NCBI GenBank assembly: GCA_016285645.1
Contig: JAEERC010000048.1
Location: 1 to 64,000, forward strand
Length of the DNA stretch: 64,000 bases
Source: Clostridiaceae bacterium
GTDB lineage: Bacteria; Bacillota; Clostridia; Oscillospirales; Acutalibacteraceae
Direction: 5' to 3'
Shown here in pieces: positions 44,978 to 50,653 of the stretch. Each line of letters begins with the position of its first letter. The first letter of the stretch is position 1. Made by a program: the position numbers and the translations under genes. Below the pieces are notes generated by a model. It was not told the DNA's origin. It did not search any database and was given only the letters and a program-made list of their open reading frames with translations.

Positions 44978-45415
44978 TCAATAGTCAATAACCGAAAGAT
45001 CTATGCCTTCAAGGTCTGTGGTATCCGCCTCAACCTTGCTGAAGAATTCGGGCTTCCAGAGTTCTATTCTCTGACCCGCGCCGAACACCACCACTTCCTT
45101 TTCGAACTTCGCGTATTCGCAGAAGTCCGCGCGGATTGTGAACCTGCCCTGCGTGTCGCATTCAACACGCTCGGCGTTGAGAAACAGCTTGCGCTGGATT
45201 TTTGTGCGGTTTTCGCCTGAGAATTTTTCGCTTATGCGTTCTACCAGATCCTGCCAGCCTTCGAGACTGTAGAGGTAGAGACAGGTTATATCTTCAGTGA
45301 GCGGTCTGCAGACAACAAATTCCGTACCGAGATTGCCGCGAAGTTTGGTAGGAACAGCAAGTCTGTTTTTCTGGTCAAGATTGTGCCGGTATTTACCCAT
45401 GAAATCGACAAACAT
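44978..45415 (-). CDS. mraZ: MraZ, transcriptional regulator of the dcw cluster
   Basis: 145 residues. Two tandem AbrB-like repeats, each with a version of the DxKxRxxxP motif: DQKNRLAVPTKLRG near residue 14, then ECDTQGRFTIRADFCEYA near residue 85. MraZ binds direct repeats in its own promoter and controls division and wall genes. The ATG at 45415 follows AGGAGGTAGG and gives MFVDFMGKYRHNLD. Directly upstream is a three-fold, 10-bp-periodic AAGTG-type array at the transcription start, matching the known MraZ operator layout and implying autoregulation of the whole cluster. Confidence 0.95.
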   Translation of the reverse strand: MFVDFMGKYRHNLDQKNRLAVPTKLRGNLGTEFVVCRPLTEDITCLYLYSLEGWQDLVERISEKFSGENRTKIQRKLFLNAERVECDTQGRFTIRADFCEYAKFEKEVVVFGAGQRIELWKPEFFSKVEADTTDLEGIDLSVIDY

Positions 45416-45458
45416 GTTATTCCTACCTCCTTTCGGGCTCCACTCAGCGCAAATTTAT

Positions 45459-45484
45459 CGCCTTTTTTCACTTTTCTTCACTTA
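45459..45484 (-). promoter_or_regulatory. Candidate MraZ operator (10-bp direct repeats)
   Basis: Leftward AAGTGAAGAA, AAGTGAAAAA and a degenerate AAGGCG follow each other in a strict 10-bp register, just downstream of the expected transcription start. MraZ sites are described as short direct repeats with one-helical-turn spacing. Confidence 0.75.
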
Positions 45485-45493
45485 TTTGCCCCA

Positions 45494-45522
45494 ATTATAT
45501 AATATCCTCTGCCCTTTTGCAA
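45494..45522 (-). promoter_or_regulatory. Promoter of the dcw cluster
   Basis: Leftward TTGCAA (45517-45522), 17-nt spacer, perfect TATAAT (45494-45499). No internal terminator was seen before ftsQ, so it probably drives about 10 kb. Confidence 0.8.
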
Positions 45523-45611
45523 TAGTTTTTTTGATTTTTTTTCGATTTTTTTCAAGTTTTTTTCAAAGCAGCCGATTCTCTTGTGGATGGCGTCTGATTT
45601 GCCCACAAAAT

Positions 45612-45663
45612 ATAGATTTTCCACCGCGTTTTCAACATAAACGGTGGAAATCTATGTGGATAA
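45612..45663. promoter_or_regulatory. Inverted repeat and DnaA box upstream of the dcw promoter
   Basis: ATAGATTTTCCACCG and CGGTGGAAATCTAT form an inverted repeat with a 15-nt loop and one bulge. It is directly followed by TGTGGATAA (45655-45663), a perfect DnaA box on the opposite strand. TTTTCCACCG recurs at about 45751-45760, and TTGTGGATG near 45580 is a partial box. Confidence 0.5.
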
Positions 45664-45681
45664 GTTATGACAAAAAGTAAC

Positions 45682-45712
45682 AAAAAAAGAGCGTCCCCGA
45701 GGGAACGCTCCG
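45682..45712 (-). terminator. Leftward terminator with no gene in front of it
   Basis: Leftward GAGCGT-TCCC-tcg-GGGA-CGCTC followed by T7. It would stop transcripts entering the dcw region from the repeat island. Confidence 0.8.
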
Positions 45713-46434
45713 TAAAAATTTATGATTTTTTGAAAAAACGGCGGTTTTCCACCGAAAAAAGAGTCGGAATAGGGGTTTTTCAAAAATTTGATTAAAGAAA
45801 GATTGAATGAAAAATAATTTGTGCTCAGCGGTGATTTTTCGTTTCGTTCAGAATTGCATTTACCGCCACACCCGTCTTGCTCGTTTCACTCGCAATCCAC
45901 CTGCCCCTCCAAGGGGAAGGCTTTGTAGGGAACGCGGTTCCGCGTTCTGGCAAAACGGAGTTTTGCGATGTAGGGCGGGATGGTCTCGCCTGCCGGCTCG
46001 GTCGGTGCTCCTGCCTGCGGCAGAGGTTTCCACCGGAAACCCGCACCCTCATCCCGCCGCCGCAAGGGCTGATATCATCCGCCGACCAGCCACAACACTC
46101 GTGAGGACAAAAACCGTCACCTTGCGCAAACTCCTTCAGTCGCCTTCGGCGCCAGCTTTTTCTCCGAAAACGGGAACCCTTTTGTCGCTTACGCGACATT
46201 TCCCCTGACAGGGGAACAACCCAAAGGAGGAGCTCACGACGGACGGAAAACTTAATGTAAATGTAGGGCGGGATTCCCTAATCCCGCCGCAACAAGGACG
46301 TCCGTGAGGACAAAAACTTGCGCATACTCCTTCCGTCACGGTGTTGCGTTGCAACGCCGTGCCACCTCCCCCATAGGAGGAGGCCACAACGGACGGATAT
46401 TTTGAAATAAACAGTGTTCCGCACAATAAAACAT
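45713..46434. repeat. Repeat island 2: gene-free mosaic related to island 1
   Basis: About 600 bp made of the same modules as 10.6-11.2 kb. TGTAGGG-type hairpins are at about 45925-45950 (AACGCGG/CCGCGTT), 45969-46060 (with a 66-bp insert) and 46262-46290 (GGCGGGAT/ATCCCGCC). The block with TCGCTTACGCGA and CCCCTGACAGGGG lies at 46157-46222. An uninterrupted GTTGCGTTGCAAC repeat is at 46326-46400. The order and orientation differ from island 1. Open frames here are palindrome translations and were not called as genes. Confidence 0.8.
45983..46048 (+). repeat. 66-bp module, copy 3, inside a TGTAGGG repeat
   Basis: Exactly 66 bp from GTCTCGCC to GCACCC. Hairpins are CTGCC-tgc-GGCAG and GGTTTCC-acc-GGAAACC. 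It splits TGTAGGGCGGGAT from ATCCCGCC. Confidence 0.85.
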
Positions 46435-46470
46435 CACGGGTCTGCCGGACGGCGGACCCGTGGCTTTTTT
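46435..46470 (+). terminator. Strong terminator at the left edge of the tandem array
   Basis: CACGGGTC / GACCCGTG with an inner CCG/CGG pairing, then GCTTTTTT. The leftward reading has a weaker T-rich tail (TGTTTTATT), so it may also stop leftward transcripts from the array. Confidence 0.8.
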
Positions 46471-46480
46471 GCGGGCATTA

Positions 46481-46945
46481 TGTATTGACGAGCATTTTCG
46501 CAAAGCATGACGGAAAATAATCCGTAAAACAGCAAAAACGGAAACGCAGGCTGAGTCGTCGTGCGAAGATTGGCGAGAGGATTTTTTGGCAGGCGAAGCG
46601 AAAAGCGCAGGCAATACTTTGTGTATTGACGAGCATTTTCGCAAAGCATGGCGGAAAATGATCCGTAAAACAGCAAAAACGGAAACGCCGTTTAAGCCGC
46701 CGTGATTGGATTGGCGGAGGATTTTTTCGTTCGGCAAGGCATATAATTCGCAGGAATACTTTGTGTATTTCAAGATTTTTCAACGCAGACGGGCGGTATA
46801 AAAAAGAAAAAAAGAAACGCAGGTTGAGCCGTCGTATGGAGAACAGCGAGAAATTTTTTTGTCGGATGAAGCGAAAGACGCAGGCAATACTTTGTGTATT
46901 GCCGAGTACTTTCACAAAATCCGGCGGAAAAAGAGCCGCTGTTAT
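46481..46945. repeat. Tandem array of ~140-bp units (about 3.4 copies)
   Basis: The marker TGTATT recurs at 46481, 46622, 46764 and 46895, giving periods of 141, 142 and 131 bp. Units 1 and 2 share a long conserved block: TGTATTGACGAGCATTTTCG, CAAAGCATG, CGGAAAAT and CAGCAAAAACGGAAACGC. Units 3 and 4 are degraded. Each full unit can form small hairpins: AATAC/GTATT, CATTTTC/GAAAATG and CCGT/ACGG. A 179-codon leftward open frame crosses the array but is Cys/Phe/Arg-rich, has no Shine-Dalgarno and is broken by the non-triplet period, so it is not called. Flanked by terminators on both sides. Confidence 0.8.
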
Positions 46946-46971
46946 CCGTGCGTAAGGTTCAGCCAAGTTTC

Positions 46972-47006
46972 CCAAACAAAAAACAGGAGCAGCTGTTGCC
47001 GCCCCC
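46972..47006 (-). terminator. Terminator of gap
   Basis: Leftward GGGGCGGC-aaca-GCTGCTCC (8 pairs, two G-U) then TGTTTTTTG. Confidence 0.6.
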
Positions 47007-47027
47007 GCTTTAAACAATATTATTTAA

Positions 47028-48065
47028 TTAACCAAGCTCCGCGAAGTATTTGATTGTGCGAACCATCTGGCTGGTGTAGCTGTTTTCGTTGTCATACCAC
47101 GAAACAACCTGAACCTGATAGAGGTCATCGCCGATGGGGCTTACCATTGTCTGAGTTGCGTCGAAGAGTGAGCCGTATCTCATACCGATAACATCGGAGG
47201 AAACGATGGGATCCTCGTTGTAGCCGAAGGACTCGGAAGCGGCTGCTTTCATAGCGGCGTTGATGCCCTCTTTGGTAACGTCTGCGCCCTTGACAACAGC
47301 GGTAAGGATTGTTGTTGAGCCGGTCGGAACGGGAACTCTCTGAGCGGAGCCGATAAGCTTGCCGTTGAGTTCGGGAATAACAAGGCCGATTGCCTTAGCA
47401 GCGCCTGTTGAGTTGGGAACGATGTTGGCAGCGCCTGCGCGTGCTCTGCGCATGTCACCCTTTCTGTGGGGACCGTCGAGAATCATCTGGTCGCCTGTGT
47501 AGGCGTGGATGGTGCTCATGATACCGCTCTGGATGGGAGCGTAATCGTTGAGAGCCTTTGCCATGGGAGCAAGGCAGTTGGTTGTGCAGGACGCGGCGGA
47601 GATGATCTGATCATCGGCTGTAAGAGTGTCGTTGTTTACGGAATAAACGATTGTCTTGAGGTCGTTGCCTGCGGGAGCGGAGATAACAACCTTCTTCGCG
47701 CCTGCGTTGATGTGAGCCATGCTCTTGTCTTTGGAGCAGTAGAAACCCGTGCACTCAAGAACAACGTCAACACCGAGTTCGCCCCAGGGCAGCTCGGCGG
47801 CGTTTGCCATAGCGTAGATGGTGATGGTCTTGCCGTCAACAGTGATTGTGCCGGCTTCGTCATCGCTGGATACTGTGTGAAGATTTTCGCCGATTACGCC
47901 GCAGTAACCCTTCTGGGCTGTGTCGTACTTGAGAAGGTTCGCAAGCATTGAGGGCTTGGTGAGGTCGTTGATGGCAACAACTTCGTAACCTTCCGCGCCG
48001 AACATCTGACGGAACGCAAGACGGCCGATGCGGCCGAAACCGTTAATAGCAACTTTAACTGACAT
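47028..48065 (-). CDS. gap: Glyceraldehyde-3-phosphate dehydrogenase (NAD, type I)
   Basis: 345 residues. Rossmann start [18 protein letters not shown], Asp34 in the NAD-selective position, catalytic Cys160 in [12 protein letters not shown], and [20 protein letters not shown] with the phosphate-binding residues. It catalyses the oxidation and phosphorylation of glyceraldehyde 3-phosphate in glycolysis. Codon use is of the highly expressed type. It stands alone, not with pgk or tpi, with a promoter overlapped by one arm of an 11-bp inverted repeat. fba lies two genes upstream on the same strand. Confidence 0.97.
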   Translation of the reverse strand: MSVKVAINGFGRIGRLAFRQMFGAEGYEVVAINDLTKPSMLANLLKYDTAQKGYCGVIGENLHTVSSDDEAGTITVDGKTITIYAMANAAELPWGELGVDVVLECTGFYCSKDKSMAHINAGAKKVVISAPAGNDLKTIVYSVNNDTLTADDQIISAASCTTNCLAPMAKALNDYAPIQSGIMSTIHAYTGDQMILDGPHRKGDMRRARAGAANIVPNSTGAAKAIGLVIPELNGKLIGSAQRVPVPTGSTTILTAVVKGADVTKEGINAAMKAAASESFGYNEDPIVSSDVIGMRYGSLFDATQTMVSPIGDDLYQVQVVSWYDNENSYTSQMVRTIKYFAELG

Positions 48066-48108
48066 AGAAAAATACCTCCAATTGATATTTTATATTTAAA
48101 CCTTTTAT

Positions 48109-48137
48109 ATTTTATACATTTTATATGTATTTTGCAA
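48109..48137 (-). promoter_or_regulatory. Promoter of gap
   Basis: Leftward TTGCAA (48132-48137), 17-nt spacer, TAAAAT (48109-48114). GGAGGTATTTTTCT precedes the start codon. Confidence 0.7.
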
Positions 48138-48192
48138 CAGATTTTTTGCGGAAAAACCGATTTTTGTAAAACTTTGTAAACCTGTTGCAAAA
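48130..48192. promoter_or_regulatory. Long-spaced inverted repeat at the gap promoter
   Basis: TTTTGCAACAG (48130-48140) and CTGTTGCAAAA (48182-48192) are perfect 11-bp inverted arms whose centres are 52 bp apart, about five helical turns. The proximal arm contains the -35. The layout suits a looping regulator. It does not resemble the CggR or Rex consensus. Confidence 0.55.
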
Positions 48193-48242
48193 TTCACGGT
48201 TTTTGCCCGTTTTTTGGTGTAAATATGCCGATAAAAACGCCT

Positions 48243-48725
48243 TTATTTATGATATTTCGCGCCTGCGGAAATCGAGAAGGCGCGGTAAATCTGCTCAAGG
48301 AGCATCGCCCTTGCCAGCTGGTGCGGAAAAGTCATCGGGCTCATTGACAGGCGCAGGTCCGCCTTCGCCTTGATTTCGGGCGATAATCCGAACGACGAAC
48401 CGATAATGAAATCGACCGCCGACACGCCCGAGAGAGCGAACCCGTCGAGTTTTGCGGACAGTTCCTCAGACGAGAGCATCTTGCCTTCAACGCAGAGCGC
48501 GACAACCTTTTCGCCCCTGTTGATTTTTGAGAGAATCTGCTCCCCTTCCTTCTCAAGAGCGGCTGATATTTCCGCTTCGGAGGGATTTTCGGAAAGGCGC
48601 TGAACCGGCAGTTCGACAACACTTATATTGCACATTGAGCCGAGCCGTTTTACATATTCGGCGCACATCTCGCGCAGATAGCTTTCCTTGAGTTTTCCGA
48701 GGCAGATTATTTTAATGTTCATCAT
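48243..48725 (-). CDS. rlmH: 23S rRNA (pseudouridine-1915-N3)-methyltransferase RlmH
   Basis: 160 residues. N-terminal MNIKIICLGKLKESYLREMC, then FIIGSSFGLSPEIKAKADLR and LSMSPMTFPHQLARAML forming the SPOUT knot, ending QIYRAFSISAGAKYHK. RlmH methylates pseudouridine 1915 in helix 69 of 23S rRNA. The start lies only about 10 nt beyond the fba terminator, leaving no room for a separate promoter between them. Expression may come from read-through or from inside fba. Confidence 0.96.
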   Translation of the reverse strand: MMNIKIICLGKLKESYLREMCAEYVKRLGSMCNISVVELPVQRLSENPSEAEISAALEKEGEQILSKINRGEKVVALCVEGKMLSSEELSAKLDGFALSGVSAVDFIIGSSFGLSPEIKAKADLRLSMSPMTFPHQLARAMLLEQIYRAFSISAGAKYHK

Positions 48726-48735
48726 AGCAAATCAC

Positions 48736-48770
48736 CAAAAAACAAAGACCGCCGCAGCGACGGTCTTCGG
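48736..48770 (-). terminator. Terminator of fba
   Basis: Leftward AAGACCGTCG-ctg-CGGCGGTCTT (one mismatch) followed by TGTTTTTTGG. Confidence 0.8.
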
Positions 48771-48782
48771 GATTGAATAAAA

Positions 48783-49730
48783 TCAGAACGCGAACTGTGC
48801 TTTGCCGTCACAACCGAGAACATCAACAATCTTGTGCTCGACCATTTCCTGAATGGCTGTGCGGGCGGGAGCGAGATACTGTCTCGGGTCGAAGTGAGAG
48901 GGATTCTCCGCGAAATAGGTTCTGACCGCCGCCGTCATCGCAAGGCGGAGGTCGGAGTCTATGTTGATTTTGCACACGGCTTTTTCGGCCGCCTTGCGAA
49001 GTTCGCTTTCGGGAATACCGATTGCGTCGTCAAGCTTGCCGCCGTGGGCGTTAATCATTTTTACAAATTCCTGGGGCACGGAGGATGAGCCGTGAAGAAC
49101 TATCGGGAAGCCGGGAAGACGGGCGGAAACCTCTTCGAGAATGTCAAGACGGAGTTTGGGGTCCTGACCGGGCTTGAATTTGAAAGCGCCGTGGCTTGTG
49201 CCGATGGCTATTGCGAGCGAGTCAACGCCCGTGCGGGTTACGAAATCCTCAACCTCTTCGGGCTTTGTGTACGAGGAATCCTCGGCGGAGACGCTGACTT
49301 CGTCCTCAACGCCCGCGAGAGTGCCGAGTTCGCCCTCTACAACAACGCCGTGAGCGTGAGCGTACTCAACAACTTTTCTTGTAAGTTCAACATTCTCCTC
49401 ATAGGGCTTGGAAGAGCCGTCAATCATAACGGAGGTGAAGCCGCCGTCAATGCAGCTCTTGCAGAGCTCGAACGAATCGCCGTGGTCAAGGTGAAGGGCG
49501 ATGGGAAGGCCTGTTGTTTCGATAGCCGCCTCAACGAGTTTTACAAGGTAGGTGTGGTTCGCGTAATTTCTCGCGCCCTTGGAAACCTGAAGAATGAGGG
49601 GGGCCTGGAGCTTGTCAGCCGCCTGAACAATGCCCTGGATTATTTCCATATTGTTTACATTGAAAGCACCGACCGCGTATCCGCCGTTATAGGCGTTTTC
49701 GAACATCTTTTTTGTGGTAACGAGTGGCAT
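48783..49730 (-). CDS. fba: Fructose-1,6-bisphosphate aldolase, class II
   Basis: 315 residues from ATG 49730, which follows GGAGGAA; an upstream in-frame start at 49772 would overlap the promoter transcript start. Zinc ligands in ALHLDHGDSF (H80, D82-H83 region), then GELGTLAGVEDEVS and VLHGSSSVPQEFVK. It cleaves fructose 1,6-bisphosphate to triose phosphates with a divalent metal. Length and motifs match the Bacillus-type FbaA. Own promoter and terminator. Confidence 0.96.
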   Translation of the reverse strand: MPLVTTKKMFENAYNGGYAVGAFNVNNMEIIQGIVQAADKLQAPLILQVSKGARNYANHTYLVKLVEAAIETTGLPIALHLDHGDSFELCKSCIDGGFTSVMIDGSSKPYEENVELTRKVVEYAHAHGVVVEGELGTLAGVEDEVSVSAEDSSYTKPEEVEDFVTRTGVDSLAIAIGTSHGAFKFKPGQDPKLRLDILEEVSARLPGFPIVLHGSSSVPQEFVKMINAHGGKLDDAIGIPESELRKAAEKAVCKINIDSDLRLAMTAAVRTYFAENPSHFDPRQYLAPARTAIQEMVEHKIVDVLGCDGKAQFAF

Positions 49731-49763
49731 AAAAATTTCCTCCAAACAAAATTTACATTGCAT

Positions 49764-49792
49764 ATTATACATTCGTTTTAAACAAATGTCAA
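49764..49792 (-). promoter_or_regulatory. Sigma-A promoter of fba
   Basis: Leftward TTGACA (49787-49792), 17-nt spacer, TATAAT (49764-49769), both perfect. Confidence 0.92.
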
Positions 49793-49870
49793 CTTGAATC
49801 TTTGTTAAAAATATACAATTATATTACTGTATTATATCGCCCCTGCCATGGGCGGCTGAAAGTATATTTT

Positions 49871-49907
49871 TATCGAAAAACGATAAATTTTTTATTGACA
49901 AACAATA
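49871..49907. promoter_or_regulatory. Twin operators of the DUF2975-like operon
   Basis: TATCG-aaaaa-CGATA (49871-49885) and TATTG-acaaa-CAATA (49893-49907) share the same 5-5-5 layout. Their centres are 22 bp apart (two helical turns). The second contains most of the -35. Confidence 0.65.
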
Positions 49908-49923
49908 AAATCGGTGCTATTAT
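49895..49923 (+). promoter_or_regulatory. Promoter of the DUF2975-like operon
   Basis: TTGACA (49895-49900), 17-nt spacer, TATTAT (49918-49923). The start codon is 44 nt further on, with GGAGG before it. Confidence 0.85.
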
Positions 49924-49967
49924 GTACTCAACCGGTTAAGTAAAAAAGAACCTTCGGAGGTCTGGTT

Positions 49968-50426
49968 ATGATCAAAAGAAACGTTTCGGCGGCAATTTCG
50001 CTGGGAGTCTGCATTGTCTGCTCGCTCGCCCTTGCCGCTCTGATTTTCACAATGCCGTCGTTTTTCGGCTGGTTTTATTCCGCGCTCAGCGGAAACGGAG
50101 AACGCGAAAAAGCGGTGATAAAAACCGTGGTTGCGGCGTTTTACATCTGCGCGCCGTTTGCCGCCGCCGCTCTGTTCATGATGATTAAAATTCTGCTCAA
50201 TATTTTAAATGACAGAGTTTTCATTATGCAGAACGTTAAATTCTTCCGCTTTATTTCGTGGTGCTGTTATGCCGTGCTGGTTATAACCGCGGTTTTCGGG
50301 CTGAAGTACATTCCCCTGTTTGTAATCGCTTTTGCCATGGGAGTTGTCGGCACTCTTCTGCGCGTTATAAAAAACATTATGCAGTCGGCGGTTGAACTGC
50401 GCGAAGAAAACGACCTGACGATTTAA
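49968..50426 (+). CDS. Small four-helix membrane protein, DUF2975-like
   Basis: 152 residues. Four predicted membrane spans (about 8-30, 55-80, 92-110 and 115-135), with short polar loops and a charged C-terminus (AVELREENDLTI). Size, topology and the tight link to a ~68-residue XRE regulator 12 nt downstream match the DUF2975 family of unknown function. No enzymatic motif is visible. First gene of a three-gene operon under a twin-operator promoter, so it is probably controlled by the following regulator. Confidence 0.75.
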   Translation: MIKRNVSAAISLGVCIVCSLALAALIFTMPSFFGWFYSALSGNGEREKAVIKTVVAAFYICAPFAAAALFMMIKILLNILNDRVFIMQNVKFFRFISWCCYAVLVITAVFGLKYIPLFVIAFAMGVVGTLLRVIKNIMQSAVELREENDLTI

Positions 50427-50438
50427 GGCGGTGAAAAA

Positions 50439-50645
50439 ATGATAGAAGTCAATCTTGATGTTGCGCTTGCGAAAAAGAAGATGACCTCGGGAGAACTCGC
50501 CGAAAGGGTCGGAATCACCCAGGCGAACCTGTCAATACTGAAAACGGGCAAGGCGAAGGCGGTGCGCTTTTCCACGCTGGACGCCATCTGCCGCGAGCTT
50601 GACTGCCAGCCGGGCGATATTCTTCAGTACTCAAGCGCCGAATAA
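50439..50645 (+). CDS. Small XRE-family regulator (YozG-like)
   Basis: 68 residues, just a Cro/CI helix-turn-helix: VALAKKKMTSGELAERVGIT with the recognition helix QANLSILKTGKAKAVRFSTL and the C-terminal ICRELDCQPGDILQY. Such mini-XRE proteins often follow DUF2975 genes. As the second gene of the operon it probably autoregulates through the two inverted repeats at 49871-49907; this is inference. GGCGGTG precedes the ATG. The ligand or signal is unknown. Confidence 0.88.
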   Translation: MIEVNLDVALAKKKMTSGELAERVGITQANLSILKTGKAKAVRFSTLDAICRELDCQPGDILQYSSAE

Positions 50646-50653
50646 GGAGCAAT

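Noticed and set aside
45575-45760. Chromosomal replication origin
   Set aside because: Only one perfect DnaA box, no dnaA, dnaN or gyrase genes, and no cluster of boxes next to an AT-rich unwinding region.
46481-46945. CRISPR-like array
   Set aside because: Units are ~140 bp, there are no short identical repeats with unique spacers, and no cas genes are nearby.
46336-47017. Leftward open frames of 145 and 179 codons across the 140-bp tandem array
   Set aside because: They are Cys/Phe/Arg-rich, unlike real proteins here. Unit lengths of 141, 142 and 131 bp do not keep one frame, and no ribosome-binding site is present.
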